A stretch of 64,000 nt of DNA from Enterococcus mundtii (GTDB lineage Bacteria > Bacillota > Bacilli > Lactobacillales > Enterococcaceae), in the NCBI RefSeq assembly GCF_002947535.1, contig NZ_PUAP01000021.1, positions 1 to 64,000 on the forward strand. The letters run 5' to 3'. The notes below the pieces were generated by a model. It was not told where the DNA came from and made no database searches. It saw only the letters and a list, made by a program, of their open reading frames with translations. Below are positions 1 through 8,686 of this stretch, piece after piece; position 1 is the first letter of the stretch, and every line of letters begins with the position of its first letter. The translations under genes were made by a program, and so were the position numbers.

Positions 1-652
1 TTTTATAGGTTTTCCCTGTGGAAAGAATCGCAAAATCTTTTAATCCTAAGTCGATACCCACGCCTTCGGTAGGAGTATCGTTCAGTACTTGAGCGGTACA
101 GTCCTGTTCCACGATGACCGACAGGTAGTAGCGGTTTGCTTGTTGGCTGATGGTGCCACTCTTTATGATATGTTTGTCATCATGTTTTGGAATATAACCT
201 TTTTCTTTCAGTTTTACCCAATCCAAAGAGGGAACTTTTATCCGATGACGCTCACAACGGATGATTGTCTTTTTATCGTTCTTCACGAAATACATCGATA
301 CATCTTGGTGCTTCTTCTTTTTAAATTTAGGAAAATTAGCTCTTCCTTGAAAAAACTTTCTAAAGGCTTTTTCTGTCTCCATAATCGCGTGTTTCGTTGA
401 CTTCGCATAAACAGCTTTGATCCACAGCTTATCTGGATGGTTCGGAATGTAGTCGTTATTTAACCACTTTGAAAAATCCATACCTGATACAAACTTTCCG
501 TTTGCTTTGTAAACTTCTTGGTTGTGGTAAATGTAAAAGTTCTTTACAAAACGTGCAACGCCAATGGTTCGATTAATAATTTCTTTTTGTTCTTCTGTTG
601 GAAGAATTTCCGTTTTGTATGCCACTAACAACTTAATCACCTTCAATCTCAT
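1..652 (-). CDS. tnpB: TnpB RNA-guided nuclease of IS607-type element (partial, C-terminus off window)
   Basis: This is the N-terminal ~217 residues of a TnpB protein, the transposon-encoded RNA-guided nuclease related to Cas12. The start of the protein (AYKTEILPTEEQ, then an ARFVKNFYIYHNQ stretch) is the typical TnpB helix-turn-helix region, followed by the KFFQGRANFPKFKKKKH segment and, at the very edge, the RuvC-I motif GIDLGLKDFA with its catalytic Asp. No stop or frameshift is seen over the visible part. The start used is ATG at 652; a TTG or GTG a few codons inside is also possible. It overlaps the end of the broken recombinase gene. The remaining RuvC motifs, zinc ribbon and guide RNA region would lie left of position 1. 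Confidence 0.85.
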   Translation of the reverse strand, partial: MRLKVIKLLVAYKTEILPTEEQKEIINRTIGVARFVKNFYIYHNQEVYKANGKFVSGMDFSKWLNNDYIPNHPDKLWIKAVYAKSTKHAIMETEKAFRKFFQGRANFPKFKKKKHQDVSMYFVKNDKKTIIRCERHRIKVPSLDWVKLKEKGYIPKHDDKHIIKSGTISQQANRYYLSVIVEQDCTAQVLNDTPTEGVGIDLGLKDFAILSTGKTYK

Positions 653-1205
653 CTTTATACTTACGTAGTTCCATAAATACGGAAACTAAAAACGTGAATG
701 ATTGAAATTAAATCTTCAACTAATTCCTGTTGTGGCTATAATCTGGGTTATAACATACAATAATCGTCATACGAAACTTTGCCCATGTTTTTAACCCGTA
801 CAAATCTATCTTTGGATGTGATATAAATGGTGTCTATGTTTCCCGCCATTACTTCGTCTAACAACAGACTCTATTTTTTGCGCTTGTAATTAAGACCACT
901 GCCAATATCCACAAATACATCATCTAAATTTATGCCTTTTCCATTTACATAATTTCTCAAAAACTCCACTTGATTGTTCAAGTCATCTTTTTGTCCGACA
1001 CTAGACACTTGAGCGTAAGCAATGTTCTTTTTGCCACTTGTTTTATCGCCTTTGATGTAAGTTAAATACTGGTCTTCTGTATACTATCTTCGATTTTTTG
1101 GTGTCCGATATGCTTTTAACATGCCATCGTTAGCCCAACGTTGTAGCGTTTGCACAGAACCCCCTAATCTTTCTGCCATATGCTTTGGTGCTCCATCATT
1201 ATTTC
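633..1205 (-). pseudogene. tnpA: IS607-type serine recombinase TnpA, broken
   Basis: Reading 1205 to 633 on the minus strand gives a recognisable MerR-like helix-turn-helix (AERLGGSVQTLQRWANDG, then AYRTPKNRR) followed by the serine-resolvase motif IAYAQVSSVGQKDDLNNQV. There are in-frame TAG stops after the NRR and after YKRKK, a scrambled and apparently shortened centre around 760-830, and a one-base insertion near the end before ELRKYKDEIEGD. The start is also out of frame with the best ATG. It therefore cannot make a working transposase. The C-terminus still overlaps the tnpB start as in intact elements. Confidence 0.85.
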
Positions 1206-1284
1206 TCCTCTCATAAAAACCACAGCACATAAAACTACTTTTGTGGATATTTGTATATAAAAATTACTGCTGTTTAGTTTCTCC

Positions 1285-2925
1285 TTATTCGCTCAATTTC
1301 TCTGGCATTTCTGGATTGTTGTCTTGAATAATGACATGAAAAGATACTGTCGTTTCTGTAAATGTATCTTTGACCGTCAAATAAACAGGATAGATTCCAG
1401 GTGTATCCCAAGCGATTTCTTCTATGATCTCAACATCTTCTATGCCTATTCTCTCTTCACGATCCGACACGGCAATCCCTGCTAATAAATCTGGCTTTTC
1501 TTCGCCTACAATGATTCTCTTATCCTCTATCCCAGAAAATACAGGTGGCTCATTGACTACTCGGATGCTCCCAAAAGTTTTTGTGATTTCTCCATGTGTA
1601 TCTTGGACTTGAAGAGGAAAACGATAGATATTTAATCGGGAAGTGTCGATTTTCTCCCAAAAAGGCAGATCGATTGCCACATGTAATTGATCAACCGGAT
1701 CTTCACGATCTGCAAGAACTAGTTTTGCCAGATAGCTTTCTTTATTCAGTTCACTAAATACAGGAAGAGTCATGTGCGTATTTGTAACAGTCGGCGCTTC
1801 ATTCGTTAGGTGAACATAAATCGTGCGCTCTGCCGCTCGTTTGCCATAACGGTCACTGACATTCCCAATTCTTACGAAGTAGTTTCCTGGTACATAGGGG
1901 ACAAGATCGGATGCCAAAATGTTTTCTGAAGTAAGATTGATCGCACCATCTTCTTGATCATTTGCAGAGAAATAATCAAATAAAGAGAATGATTGATCAA
2001 CAGGTAAAACGAGCTGGTTCGGCCCCGCGATTATTGGTGCTTCATTGGTGATCGTCATATTACTTATCAGGTTGGCACTTGCTCCAAATTGATCAGTCAC
2101 AGAATAAATCACTTCATAACTTCCTTCTTTTTCTGTCTGGAGTGTGGTTTTCACTTGAATCTCTGCCGTCAATTCACCATCTTCTTCATCGTGAGCGGAA
2201 ATGCCAGCCAACAAGTCAATACTTGAACCGATCGTGGCGTGATGACTTTGTCTTGCTTGTTGAATGGTCGGGGAGTGATTAAACAGAAAGGTGACCGTCG
2301 CAACACTCACTTTTCCTTTTGAATCAGTTGCTGTGATCTGCATGTCTTGATAGCCAGATTCGTTAGGATCGACGGGCGTATAGTGGATCACTGGAACGGG
2401 ATCACTTCCTTGAACTATAGTAAAATAGGCAAAAGGATCAATCACTGTTCCTCTGGGTAAGATCTGCAATGGGTCGTTTACATGCACGTAGGGACCTTGC
2501 CATTGATTGTCGCTCTCTGGAATTGCTACAACATCCGGTAACGTAACTTTTTGTTCGTCTTCTGCGAAGCGATGCATGAGATTGCCTCTTGATACTGAAT
2601 TTTCCAGACTTTGAGGTACTGTTGTTGCTTCAAGGTAAGCGATCCTCAGCTGGTTGGTTTCATCCTTGATCATTGCTTCAGTGGGGAGAGCCAATGGTTT
2701 TCGAAATTGAGAAGCAAACTCAAACAACTGAGAATAGTTCTCTTCTTTTTTCAGATGACTCTCCTCTGGTGTTTTCACTTTGATTGCCTGTTTCGTTTTG
2801 TTTGAAACGGGCCCAACTGTTGGTGGAACTTCTGTTTGTTGCGGTTTACAGCCGCTAACTAATAAAACAACTGAACAACTGAATATGAACAAGCCAAATC
2901 TCATGTATTTTTTCTTTTTAGTCAT
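1285..2925 (-). CDS. Lipoprotein with repeated Ig-like (DUF5011-type) domains
   Basis: A 546-residue predicted lipoprotein. The N-terminus has a Lys-rich start, a hydrophobic stretch and a lipobox ending VSGC (Cys about residue 26), so it should be anchored to the outer face of the membrane. The rest is a string of about four Ig-like repeats of 85-90 residues with the pattern 'ITNEAP...D.EDG...GxYxVxxxVTDxxG', which matches DUF5011/Cry22-like bacterial Ig folds found in surface proteins. It starts inside the last codons of the upstream adhesin gene (8-nt overlap) with a GGGGTGGG ribosome site, so the two are translationally coupled. Binding partner unknown; a role in helping display or function of the adhesin is only inferred from the coupling. 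Confidence 0.75.
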   Translation of the reverse strand: MTKKKKYMRFGLFIFSCSVVLLVSGCKPQQTEVPPTVGPVSNKTKQAIKVKTPEESHLKKEENYSQLFEFASQFRKPLALPTEAMIKDETNQLRIAYLEATTVPQSLENSVSRGNLMHRFAEDEQKVTLPDVVAIPESDNQWQGPYVHVNDPLQILPRGTVIDPFAYFTIVQGSDPVPVIHYTPVDPNESGYQDMQITATDSKGKVSVATVTFLFNHSPTIQQARQSHHATIGSSIDLLAGISAHDEEDGELTAEIQVKTTLQTEKEGSYEVIYSVTDQFGASANLISNMTITNEAPIIAGPNQLVLPVDQSFSLFDYFSANDQEDGAINLTSENILASDLVPYVPGNYFVRIGNVSDRYGKRAAERTIYVHLTNEAPTVTNTHMTLPVFSELNKESYLAKLVLADREDPVDQLHVAIDLPFWEKIDTSRLNIYRFPLQVQDTHGEITKTFGSIRVVNEPPVFSGIEDKRIIVGEEKPDLLAGIAVSDREERIGIEDVEIIEEIAWDTPGIYPVYLTVKDTFTETTVSFHVIIQDNNPEMPEKLSE

Positions 2926-5900
2926 TCAACCCACCCCTTTTTTGTTGATAGATCAAAACGCCGCTCACTCCTAGAAATAAACTACCTAGCCCTACTAGAG
3001 AGACAGAAGTACGACTATTCGTTTTAGGTAAATTCCGAGTATTTTCCTGCTTTTTCGTTTCGTCTTTTTGCCCTTCTTTTGGTGTATTGAAATGGACAGT
3101 CTGTTCTTGATTCGTCAAGTCATCTTCACGTGCTACCTCATTTTCTTGCTCAGACTCGTAGTATAAAATGTGAGTGGCAGTCAACTGCTCCTTGTCTTTT
3201 AGCGTATTGGCTTTCAGTTCAAGAAAAACTTCAAATTGATCTTCTTTACTCTTTGCTGTGTAGGTTGAGATTGCTTCGTTCATGAGTTCTCCGGTGTCAC
3301 CTTTTCGGTACTGCGTCACTACGGTATACACATGACCGATTTCAATAGCTGCTCCTTTGATCCAAACTACATCTTTCAATTGATTGTCTTTGGTTGGATC
3401 AAGCTCCTTACTTCCGTCGATTGCTGTGAACAAACTCGTCAATGTTAATTTTTCGCGTTCGTTATAGGCTTCTAATACGATCAACTCACCGTCTTTTTCA
3501 ACAGTTACTGAAAAATCTAAAGGTTCTTCTAAAGGTAAATACCCTTCCAAAGGCTTTCCTTCGATAAATTGATAGATGCCATAAGGCAAATCGCTTACTT
3601 CGATTCGTCCCTCATCATCCGTGAGATATTCTTCAATAAATTGAAGGTTCTGCTCGCCATTTTCTGCTTTTTCTACCTGATATAAGCCAAATGGTACTTG
3701 CGCTAAAGGTTGTTCATTCAAGCGATCTCGTTTGATCAATTCAATGGATTGTCTTGCTAAACGGTTAGGGACTTCTAAGCGAATCAATGCACCATGATTT
3801 TCCGCTGTTACACTGAAAATCAATGGTTCTTCTAACGGGAGATAGCCTTCTGGCGCTTTGACCTCATGAAGCTCATAGCGATCCACGCCCCAAGGTAAGC
3901 TCTCTGTTGTCACTAATTCCCCTTTTTGATTCGTTTCAAAAATCTCGGTTTTTTCTGTATCATTCGGACGGGTCATTGCTACAAATGCTCCTTGTCCATC
4001 ATTCGCCCAAGTATCAAAAATCTTGAATTGGGCACCAGCGTAAGGAATTTGTTGTCCTGTTTCTTGATCGATCTTGATGAGATGTACGCGTGATTCGATG
4101 ATTTCATCTTCTAATAAAAAGAAATGTGTGTAGCCTTCCTCACTGATCGTCACTTCAAATGGTTCAATGATCAAATAGCCATCCGTTCCTTTTGTTTCAG
4201 CGATCGTATATGTGTCATAGGGTAAATCTATAAATTTAAAGTAGCCGTTTTTTTCAGTGACATGGACATATTCTTTTCCTGTGTTATGAGCGGTGGCTGT
4301 TAGTTCGATTCCTTCGAGTGGTGGTTTATAGTTCGTTGAATCTGTCGTTAACGCGTGTAAAACTTCGAAGATAGAAGTGGGAACAAGAGGTTTTGAACCA
4401 AATTTATACCCTTCGACATGACCTTTGATAACGCGATCAGTGACTGTTTTGCTATGGATAGCCACCGTTTCATTTTGTCCTGCATAGGTCAAATGTATAG
4501 GGTAGATCGTTGGATCTAAGTTATACCCTTTCGGTGGAATGATTTCTTGTAAATAATAGGTTCCTAGTTTTAACCCTCTTAGCTCAGCTGATACTCTTCC
4601 ATCCACCTCTTCCATCGTCAATTCCGCCACTTTTTCTCCGTCTTTATCCGTTAATTGATACACAGCTCCAATCAATTGGGCACCTCCTTGAGGCTGACTG
4701 CCTGTTTCTTCATCTTCTTTGATGACAATCAAATCAGCTGTCTGTTCTTGATTAGCTAACGTGATACTCGTCAATTCATTCACTTTTACAATGATGGTCT
4801 GAGGATCTGGATTTAAAACATAGCCATCTGGCGCTTTGATTTCTTGAATCGTAACGACCGTATCAACGAGTAGATCATGCCAAATAGCAACACCATCAGA
4901 ATCTGTCGTCAACTCTTTTATCTGTCCATCCGTAGTCGTGAAACGAAAAACGGCGCCTACTAATGGTTGTTTTGTTTGTTGATCGACTTTGCGGATACCT
5001 GCGTGTCCATATTTTTGCACGCGTAACTGAAATAAGGTTCTTGTCAGCTGCGGCACTCTACCGACTACCATATTTTGTGTATAAGGATGTTGGTACACGA
5101 CGATTGCTCCTTGATAGCTACTGGGGATATGATAATCAAATGCGATCTCACTTGTCGCTGGCGCCTCTTTCGATGCAGTGACAGTTACTTGATTCCCTTG
5201 CTTTTCAATGGTTATTCCATTGATTTGTTGAACAGGTGATGAGCCATAATTTGAAAATGCTCCTGTTGTGTCGGTCAATGTTTGGCTTTCGCCGACTTTT
5301 AGATCCATTATTTGTCCATGAAAACTCGGTTGGGTATAGAACCGTTCCACTTGTTCCATCACTGTTCGTTTGAATATTTGGTAATCGTTCATTGTCAAAA
5401 CACCAGAAATACTGGTGGGGATGATTCCTTGTTGCTCCCAAGCAAGGAGTTGCGTCATCAATTCTTTTTCCATCGTGTAGTTTGTCGCAATCACCCCATA
5501 GTATTTGATCAAAGAGATTTTCTTTAGTAATTCTGTGTTTTGAATGCTTGAAGTATAGCCGTTATTTTCTCCGATATTCAGCGCTACTCCTTGTTCCAGA
5601 CATAGTGCAATCTCACCCTTCACTCGCTTGCCATACCAGCCAAATTCCCTGCCACCATTGGATAGATGGATATCGATATTAGGGATATGGATCGCTGGAT
5701 CAACGACCACACTTTCATTCGCAAACGGGTCAGGCAATTTGGGCGATTGCTCATGGATCGCCGCGTCAACATAATTCGTTGAGCCGATAGTAGACAATTT
5801 TCCGTTGCGGTCTTGGATCAATTGGTAGTTTTTTTTGAAGTTCGCCCAACTATTTTCTTGTAGGATTGATTGTTCGGTCGTGTGGATCATTTGATTGGAG

Positions 5901-6040
5901 ACAGATGTAGTGATTTGTTGGTACGAGGGTAGGTTGGTCAATGTTGTTGCCGAAACTGGTCTTACATTCATTTGAAAAAAAATCGTAATTAAAATAATGA
6001 TCGGTAGAATCAAAAATAGTGATTCAGAGGATTTCTTCAT
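2918..6040 (-). CDS. Cell-wall-anchored adhesin with thioester domain, Cna-B/SpaA repeats and VaFE domain
   Basis: A 1040-residue surface protein. The start at 6040 is chosen because GGAG sits 7 nt upstream and a signal peptide (MKKSSESLF plus a hydrophobic run) follows; an in-frame ATG at 6073 has no such site. Residues ~100-210 resemble a thioester domain: the likely thioester pair is Cys147 (ALCLEQG) and Gln197 (LMTQLLAWE). Then come about five Cna-B/SpaA-type prealbumin-like repeats (signature EIKAPDGY, EVKAPEGYLPL), each expected to carry a Lys-Asn isopeptide bond, and a C-terminal VaFE-type domain. The sorting signal is LPKTN, a hydrophobic span and KRGGLND. This layout (reactive thioester tip, rigid stalk, sortase anchor) is that of Gram-positive adhesins that bind host ligands covalently. 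No pilus sortase is nearby, so it is probably a monomeric adhesin. Confidence 0.85.
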   Translation of the reverse strand: MKKSSESLFLILPIIILITIFFQMNVRPVSATTLTNLPSYQQITTSVSNQMIHTTEQSILQENSWANFKKNYQLIQDRNGKLSTIGSTNYVDAAIHEQSPKLPDPFANESVVVDPAIHIPNIDIHLSNGGREFGWYGKRVKGEIALCLEQGVALNIGENNGYTSSIQNTELLKKISLIKYYGVIATNYTMEKELMTQLLAWEQQGIIPTSISGVLTMNDYQIFKRTVMEQVERFYTQPSFHGQIMDLKVGESQTLTDTTGAFSNYGSSPVQQINGITIEKQGNQVTVTASKEAPATSEIAFDYHIPSSYQGAIVVYQHPYTQNMVVGRVPQLTRTLFQLRVQKYGHAGIRKVDQQTKQPLVGAVFRFTTTDGQIKELTTDSDGVAIWHDLLVDTVVTIQEIKAPDGYVLNPDPQTIIVKVNELTSITLANQEQTADLIVIKEDEETGSQPQGGAQLIGAVYQLTDKDGEKVAELTMEEVDGRVSAELRGLKLGTYYLQEIIPPKGYNLDPTIYPIHLTYAGQNETVAIHSKTVTDRVIKGHVEGYKFGSKPLVPTSIFEVLHALTTDSTNYKPPLEGIELTATAHNTGKEYVHVTEKNGYFKFIDLPYDTYTIAETKGTDGYLIIEPFEVTISEEGYTHFFLLEDEIIESRVHLIKIDQETGQQIPYAGAQFKIFDTWANDGQGAFVAMTRPNDTEKTEIFETNQKGELVTTESLPWGVDRYELHEVKAPEGYLPLEEPLIFSVTAENHGALIRLEVPNRLARQSIELIKRDRLNEQPLAQVPFGLYQVEKAENGEQNLQFIEEYLTDDEGRIEVSDLPYGIYQFIEGKPLEGYLPLEEPLDFSVTVEKDGELIVLEAYNEREKLTLTSLFTAIDGSKELDPTKDNQLKDVVWIKGAAIEIGHVYTVVTQYRKGDTGELMNEAISTYTAKSKEDQFEVFLELKANTLKDKEQLTATHILYYESEQENEVAREDDLTNQEQTVHFNTPKEGQKDETKKQENTRNLPKTNSRTSVSLVGLGSLFLGVSGVLIYQQKRGGLND

Positions 6041-6158
6041 TCTTTGACTCCTTTCATTCGTGGAATAAATCAACTGGGAACATGTGCCCTTCTCGTCGCA
6101 CCTCCTTCACTATATAATTACGATTTTGTCGGAATTCTCTCAAAAAAAATAGAAAAAA

Positions 6159-6184
6159 AACGACCAATCAATTGATTGGTCGTT
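6159..6184 (-). terminator. Intrinsic terminator after mtl operon
   Basis: A perfect palindrome with arms AACGACCAATCAA and its complement is followed on the minus strand by a T-rich tract, 13 bases after the stop of the EIIA gene. It separates the mtl operon from the adhesin genes. Confidence 0.85.
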
Positions 6185-6196
6185 GCGTATTTTACG

Positions 6197-6640
6197 TCAA
6201 AACTCCTCAGCTTGTTTTAAGATTTGTTGGATTTCCTCTACTGTTTGGGCATCGCTCAATGCCATCACTTGATCGACATCGGAACAAAAAAAGGCGAGTT
6301 CTTGTAAACTTGTTAGTTGCTGGTTTTCTCGCATGATCACTGCAAATAAAATCGTTGCGATTTTCTTTTCTTCGTCGATACCAAAGTCAACGCCATCAGG
6401 TACTTGGAACAAAAAAATACCTTCTTCAACGATCTGTTCATCTTTTGCTTTTCCATGAGGAAGTGCCACAAAGTTGCCGATATAGACACTTGCTGCTTCT
6501 TGGCGAGCAACCATCGCATCGATATATTCCTTTTGGATGACTCCTTTTTCAAGTAGTTGTTCACCAATCTGCTGAATGGCTTCTTTCCAGCTACCAAACT
6601 GTTGGTTCAACCAAATATGTTCAGATGGAATCTCAAGCAT
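6197..6640 (-). CDS. mtlF: Mannitol-type PTS EIIA component
   Basis: A 147-residue cytoplasmic EIIA of the fructose/mannitol class, which passes phosphate from HPr to the EIIB domain of MtlA. The phosphorylated histidine is in ALPHGK around residue 65, within the typical GNFVALPHG context, and the length is standard. ATG at 6640 is preferred over the in-frame TTG at 6643, as the AGGGGGC site is better spaced for it. It lies 14 bp after mtlR and is last in the operon. Most low-GC relatives have mtlD next; here the next gene is an unrelated adhesin, so mannitol-1-phosphate dehydrogenase must be encoded elsewhere, or the substrate is not mannitol. Confidence 0.85.
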   Translation of the reverse strand: MLEIPSEHIWLNQQFGSWKEAIQQIGEQLLEKGVIQKEYIDAMVARQEAASVYIGNFVALPHGKAKDEQIVEEGIFLFQVPDGVDFGIDEEKKIATILFAVIMRENQQLTSLQELAFFCSDVDQVMALSDAQTVEEIQQILKQAEEF

Positions 6641-6654
6641 CAATAGAGCCCCCT

Positions 6655-8685
6655 TTATTTTTTTATTTCATCGATCAAAATTTTAGATAACAATTGATAG
6701 ATGATTGCCTCATTTCCTGATCGAAAAATCTCAGTATTCAAATCATTCATGATCAATGCACCACTTATTTTCCCAAGTAATTTTCCAGTAGCTTCATCAA
6801 TTGGAGACGGGGCTAGCATCACTAACATTCTTGATAAATCGACTTTCGTTTTGTCCATTCCTTCGATCTCCAATACTTGCTTCAATTGAAAAATACAGAA
6901 GAAGGGTTCTGTAACCTCAGAACTAGAAGTATGGAAAAGCCCCATGTTGGTATGAGGTAAACCGATCGGTGCTTGTTGATATCTTTTCATTAAACGCTGA
7001 TAGACTTTTTCTTTATCTTGGACCACCCCTGTAGGTAAATAGTCGAAAATATCCTTCAACGTAGCTTCTACTGTTTCTGGATTGTCTAATTCTTGAATGA
7101 AGAAGTGCTGAAGTAATCGATTGATTTTGCTCATCATCAACACCGTTTCCTCATAAGTATCTTCGATAACAGAAGGTTGATCAGCTAACCGGATATGTTC
7201 CGTTCGATGGGCTGTCAAACGAGCAAATTCTACTTTTAATTGTTTGATTTCTTCATCAAGAAGTAATGGTGAAACTAATAGATATTTCCCCTCATAGCCA
7301 CTTAAGATCGAAGTAGAAATGACGAGATCATACTCTTCTTCTAAATTGATTTTCTTTAGATCAGCGATTCGATAAAAATGGATATGTTGAATGAATGGGA
7401 AATATCTTTTTAGTTTTAATTCAAGCATACTTGTCGAAGCTAAGCCACTAGGGGAAAACCCGGCGATCTTGATCGTGCTGTCCTTTGGTGTTTTTTCTAA
7501 TGAGTTCGCAAAGTGTAGAACCATATAAGCAATTTCTTCTTCGGATAGTTTCTTTTCTTGAAAAATCTGCTCGATTCCTTGACGGATGGCTTGGGCGATC
7601 TCTCGATACTGGACCATGATTTTTTCCAAGATCGGATTAGTCAATTGTTCTTCTTGAAGTACCGCTCGAGAAAATACTCCTGATAAATGGGTCAACAACA
7701 TTTTGTAGAGTGTTTCATCTTGGTAGAATGGATTATTTGTTGCTTCACTGACTACTTGGATCAACTGTTTCACAAGATAAGCGAGTTGCGTATCAAATGT
7801 TTCTTCAAAGAAATCCTGATCGAAGGAATTCGAGAAGTCATTTAATAGACTAGCAAAAAAGACGATCTCATTGACTGGATAAAGTTGTTGCGTTTCCTTA
7901 GCGATTTTAGAAAATAAAGCTTTGGCGATACGTAATAACTCTTTATTCACTAGTCCAGTGTAGGTTTCATTCGTCAGCACTTGATTTTTTTTGACACGGT
8001 CGATCGTAATGCTGAGTATCAAAACTAAATGTTCCAGTTTCCGGTCACTTAATTCTTTCTTTTGCTGGATCAACTCTTCTCGTACCACTTGACGCGCCAG
8101 TAATAAACTATCTGTCGTGATAAATTGAAAAAAGAAATTCGTTGTCGTATCAAATTCCAGCAAGTGAAATATTTCATACGCATTGATCTCCAACTCTAAG
8201 ATATTCGCTATCAGCAATCTGCGGTATTTTTCCGGTCCAGTGATTTCATAGCCACGGTTACGCGTGATCGACAATGGCAGTTGTTTCATACTGGTTTCAA
8301 GTTGCTTGATATCAGCATAAAAAGTCGTATTACTAATCAAATACTTTTCTAAAAAATAACTTAAAGACAACGGTTCTTTCGTAAGTAATAGTTCTAATAA
8401 AATCGCATGTTGCCTTTCGGTTGTCGATAGTTCCATCTCTTTTTCGTTCAATAGTTGGCGCAATTGTGTCATTGTTTCAGGTGTTGCTTCAATCGTAAAT
8501 GACCCTCGAGCTATTTTTTTCAGCGAAGCATTTACTTCCTCGAGCGATCGTTCTAATTGCTCCAACTCGCGGTATACAGTCCGTTTGCTGACACGTAAAA
8601 CATTGACCATTTTTTGTATAGATACAGGTGCTGGACTATTGATGAGTTCTGTCAATAACTCTTTTTCCCTTGGTGACAAATACAT
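6655..8685 (-). CDS. mtlR: MtlR-type PRD transcriptional activator
   Basis: A 676-residue regulator of the BglG/MtlR class. Residues 1-75 hold a DeoR-like helix-turn-helix (IQKMVNVLRVSKRTVYRELE) and a second HTH (LLLTKEPLSLSYFLEKYLIS). Two PRD domains follow, then an EIIB-like domain (AGFSPSGLASTSMLELKL) and a C-terminal EIIA-like domain with GLPHTNMGLFHT. In this family HPr and EII components phosphorylate the PRD, EIIB and EIIA domains to switch activity, turning on the mtl operon when mannitol is being imported and glucose is low. It starts one base after mtlA ends, with AAAGGAAG inside the end of mtlA, so it is co-transcribed with its likely targets. Confidence 0.88.
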   Translation of the reverse strand: MYLSPREKELLTELINSPAPVSIQKMVNVLRVSKRTVYRELEQLERSLEEVNASLKKIARGSFTIEATPETMTQLRQLLNEKEMELSTTERQHAILLELLLTKEPLSLSYFLEKYLISNTTFYADIKQLETSMKQLPLSITRNRGYEITGPEKYRRLLIANILELEINAYEIFHLLEFDTTTNFFFQFITTDSLLLARQVVREELIQQKKELSDRKLEHLVLILSITIDRVKKNQVLTNETYTGLVNKELLRIAKALFSKIAKETQQLYPVNEIVFFASLLNDFSNSFDQDFFEETFDTQLAYLVKQLIQVVSEATNNPFYQDETLYKMLLTHLSGVFSRAVLQEEQLTNPILEKIMVQYREIAQAIRQGIEQIFQEKKLSEEEIAYMVLHFANSLEKTPKDSTIKIAGFSPSGLASTSMLELKLKRYFPFIQHIHFYRIADLKKINLEEEYDLVISTSILSGYEGKYLLVSPLLLDEEIKQLKVEFARLTAHRTEHIRLADQPSVIEDTYEETVLMMSKINRLLQHFFIQELDNPETVEATLKDIFDYLPTGVVQDKEKVYQRLMKRYQQAPIGLPHTNMGLFHTSSSEVTEPFFCIFQLKQVLEIEGMDKTKVDLSRMLVMLAPSPIDEATGKLLGKISGALIMNDLNTEIFRSGNEAIIYQLLSKILIDEIKK

Positions 8686-8686
8686 C

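Larger units (their letters stand above)
1..1262 (-). mobile_element. IS607-family insertion element, left part cut by window edge
   Basis: Two genes in the IS607 order lie on the minus strand: a MerR-HTH plus serine-recombinase reading frame (broken) followed by and overlapping tnpB. The pairing and the overlap are diagnostic of IS607 rather than IS605, whose transposase is a Y1 HUH enzyme. The right boundary near 1262 is inferred from the end of recognisable coding sequence plus a short AT-rich stretch; IS607 elements lack terminal inverted repeats, so it cannot be set exactly. The left boundary is outside the window. Confidence 0.75.

Noticed and set aside
89-400. 103-codon plus-strand frame at the left edge
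   Set aside because: It is the mirror of tnpB and gives a low-complexity Phe-rich translation.
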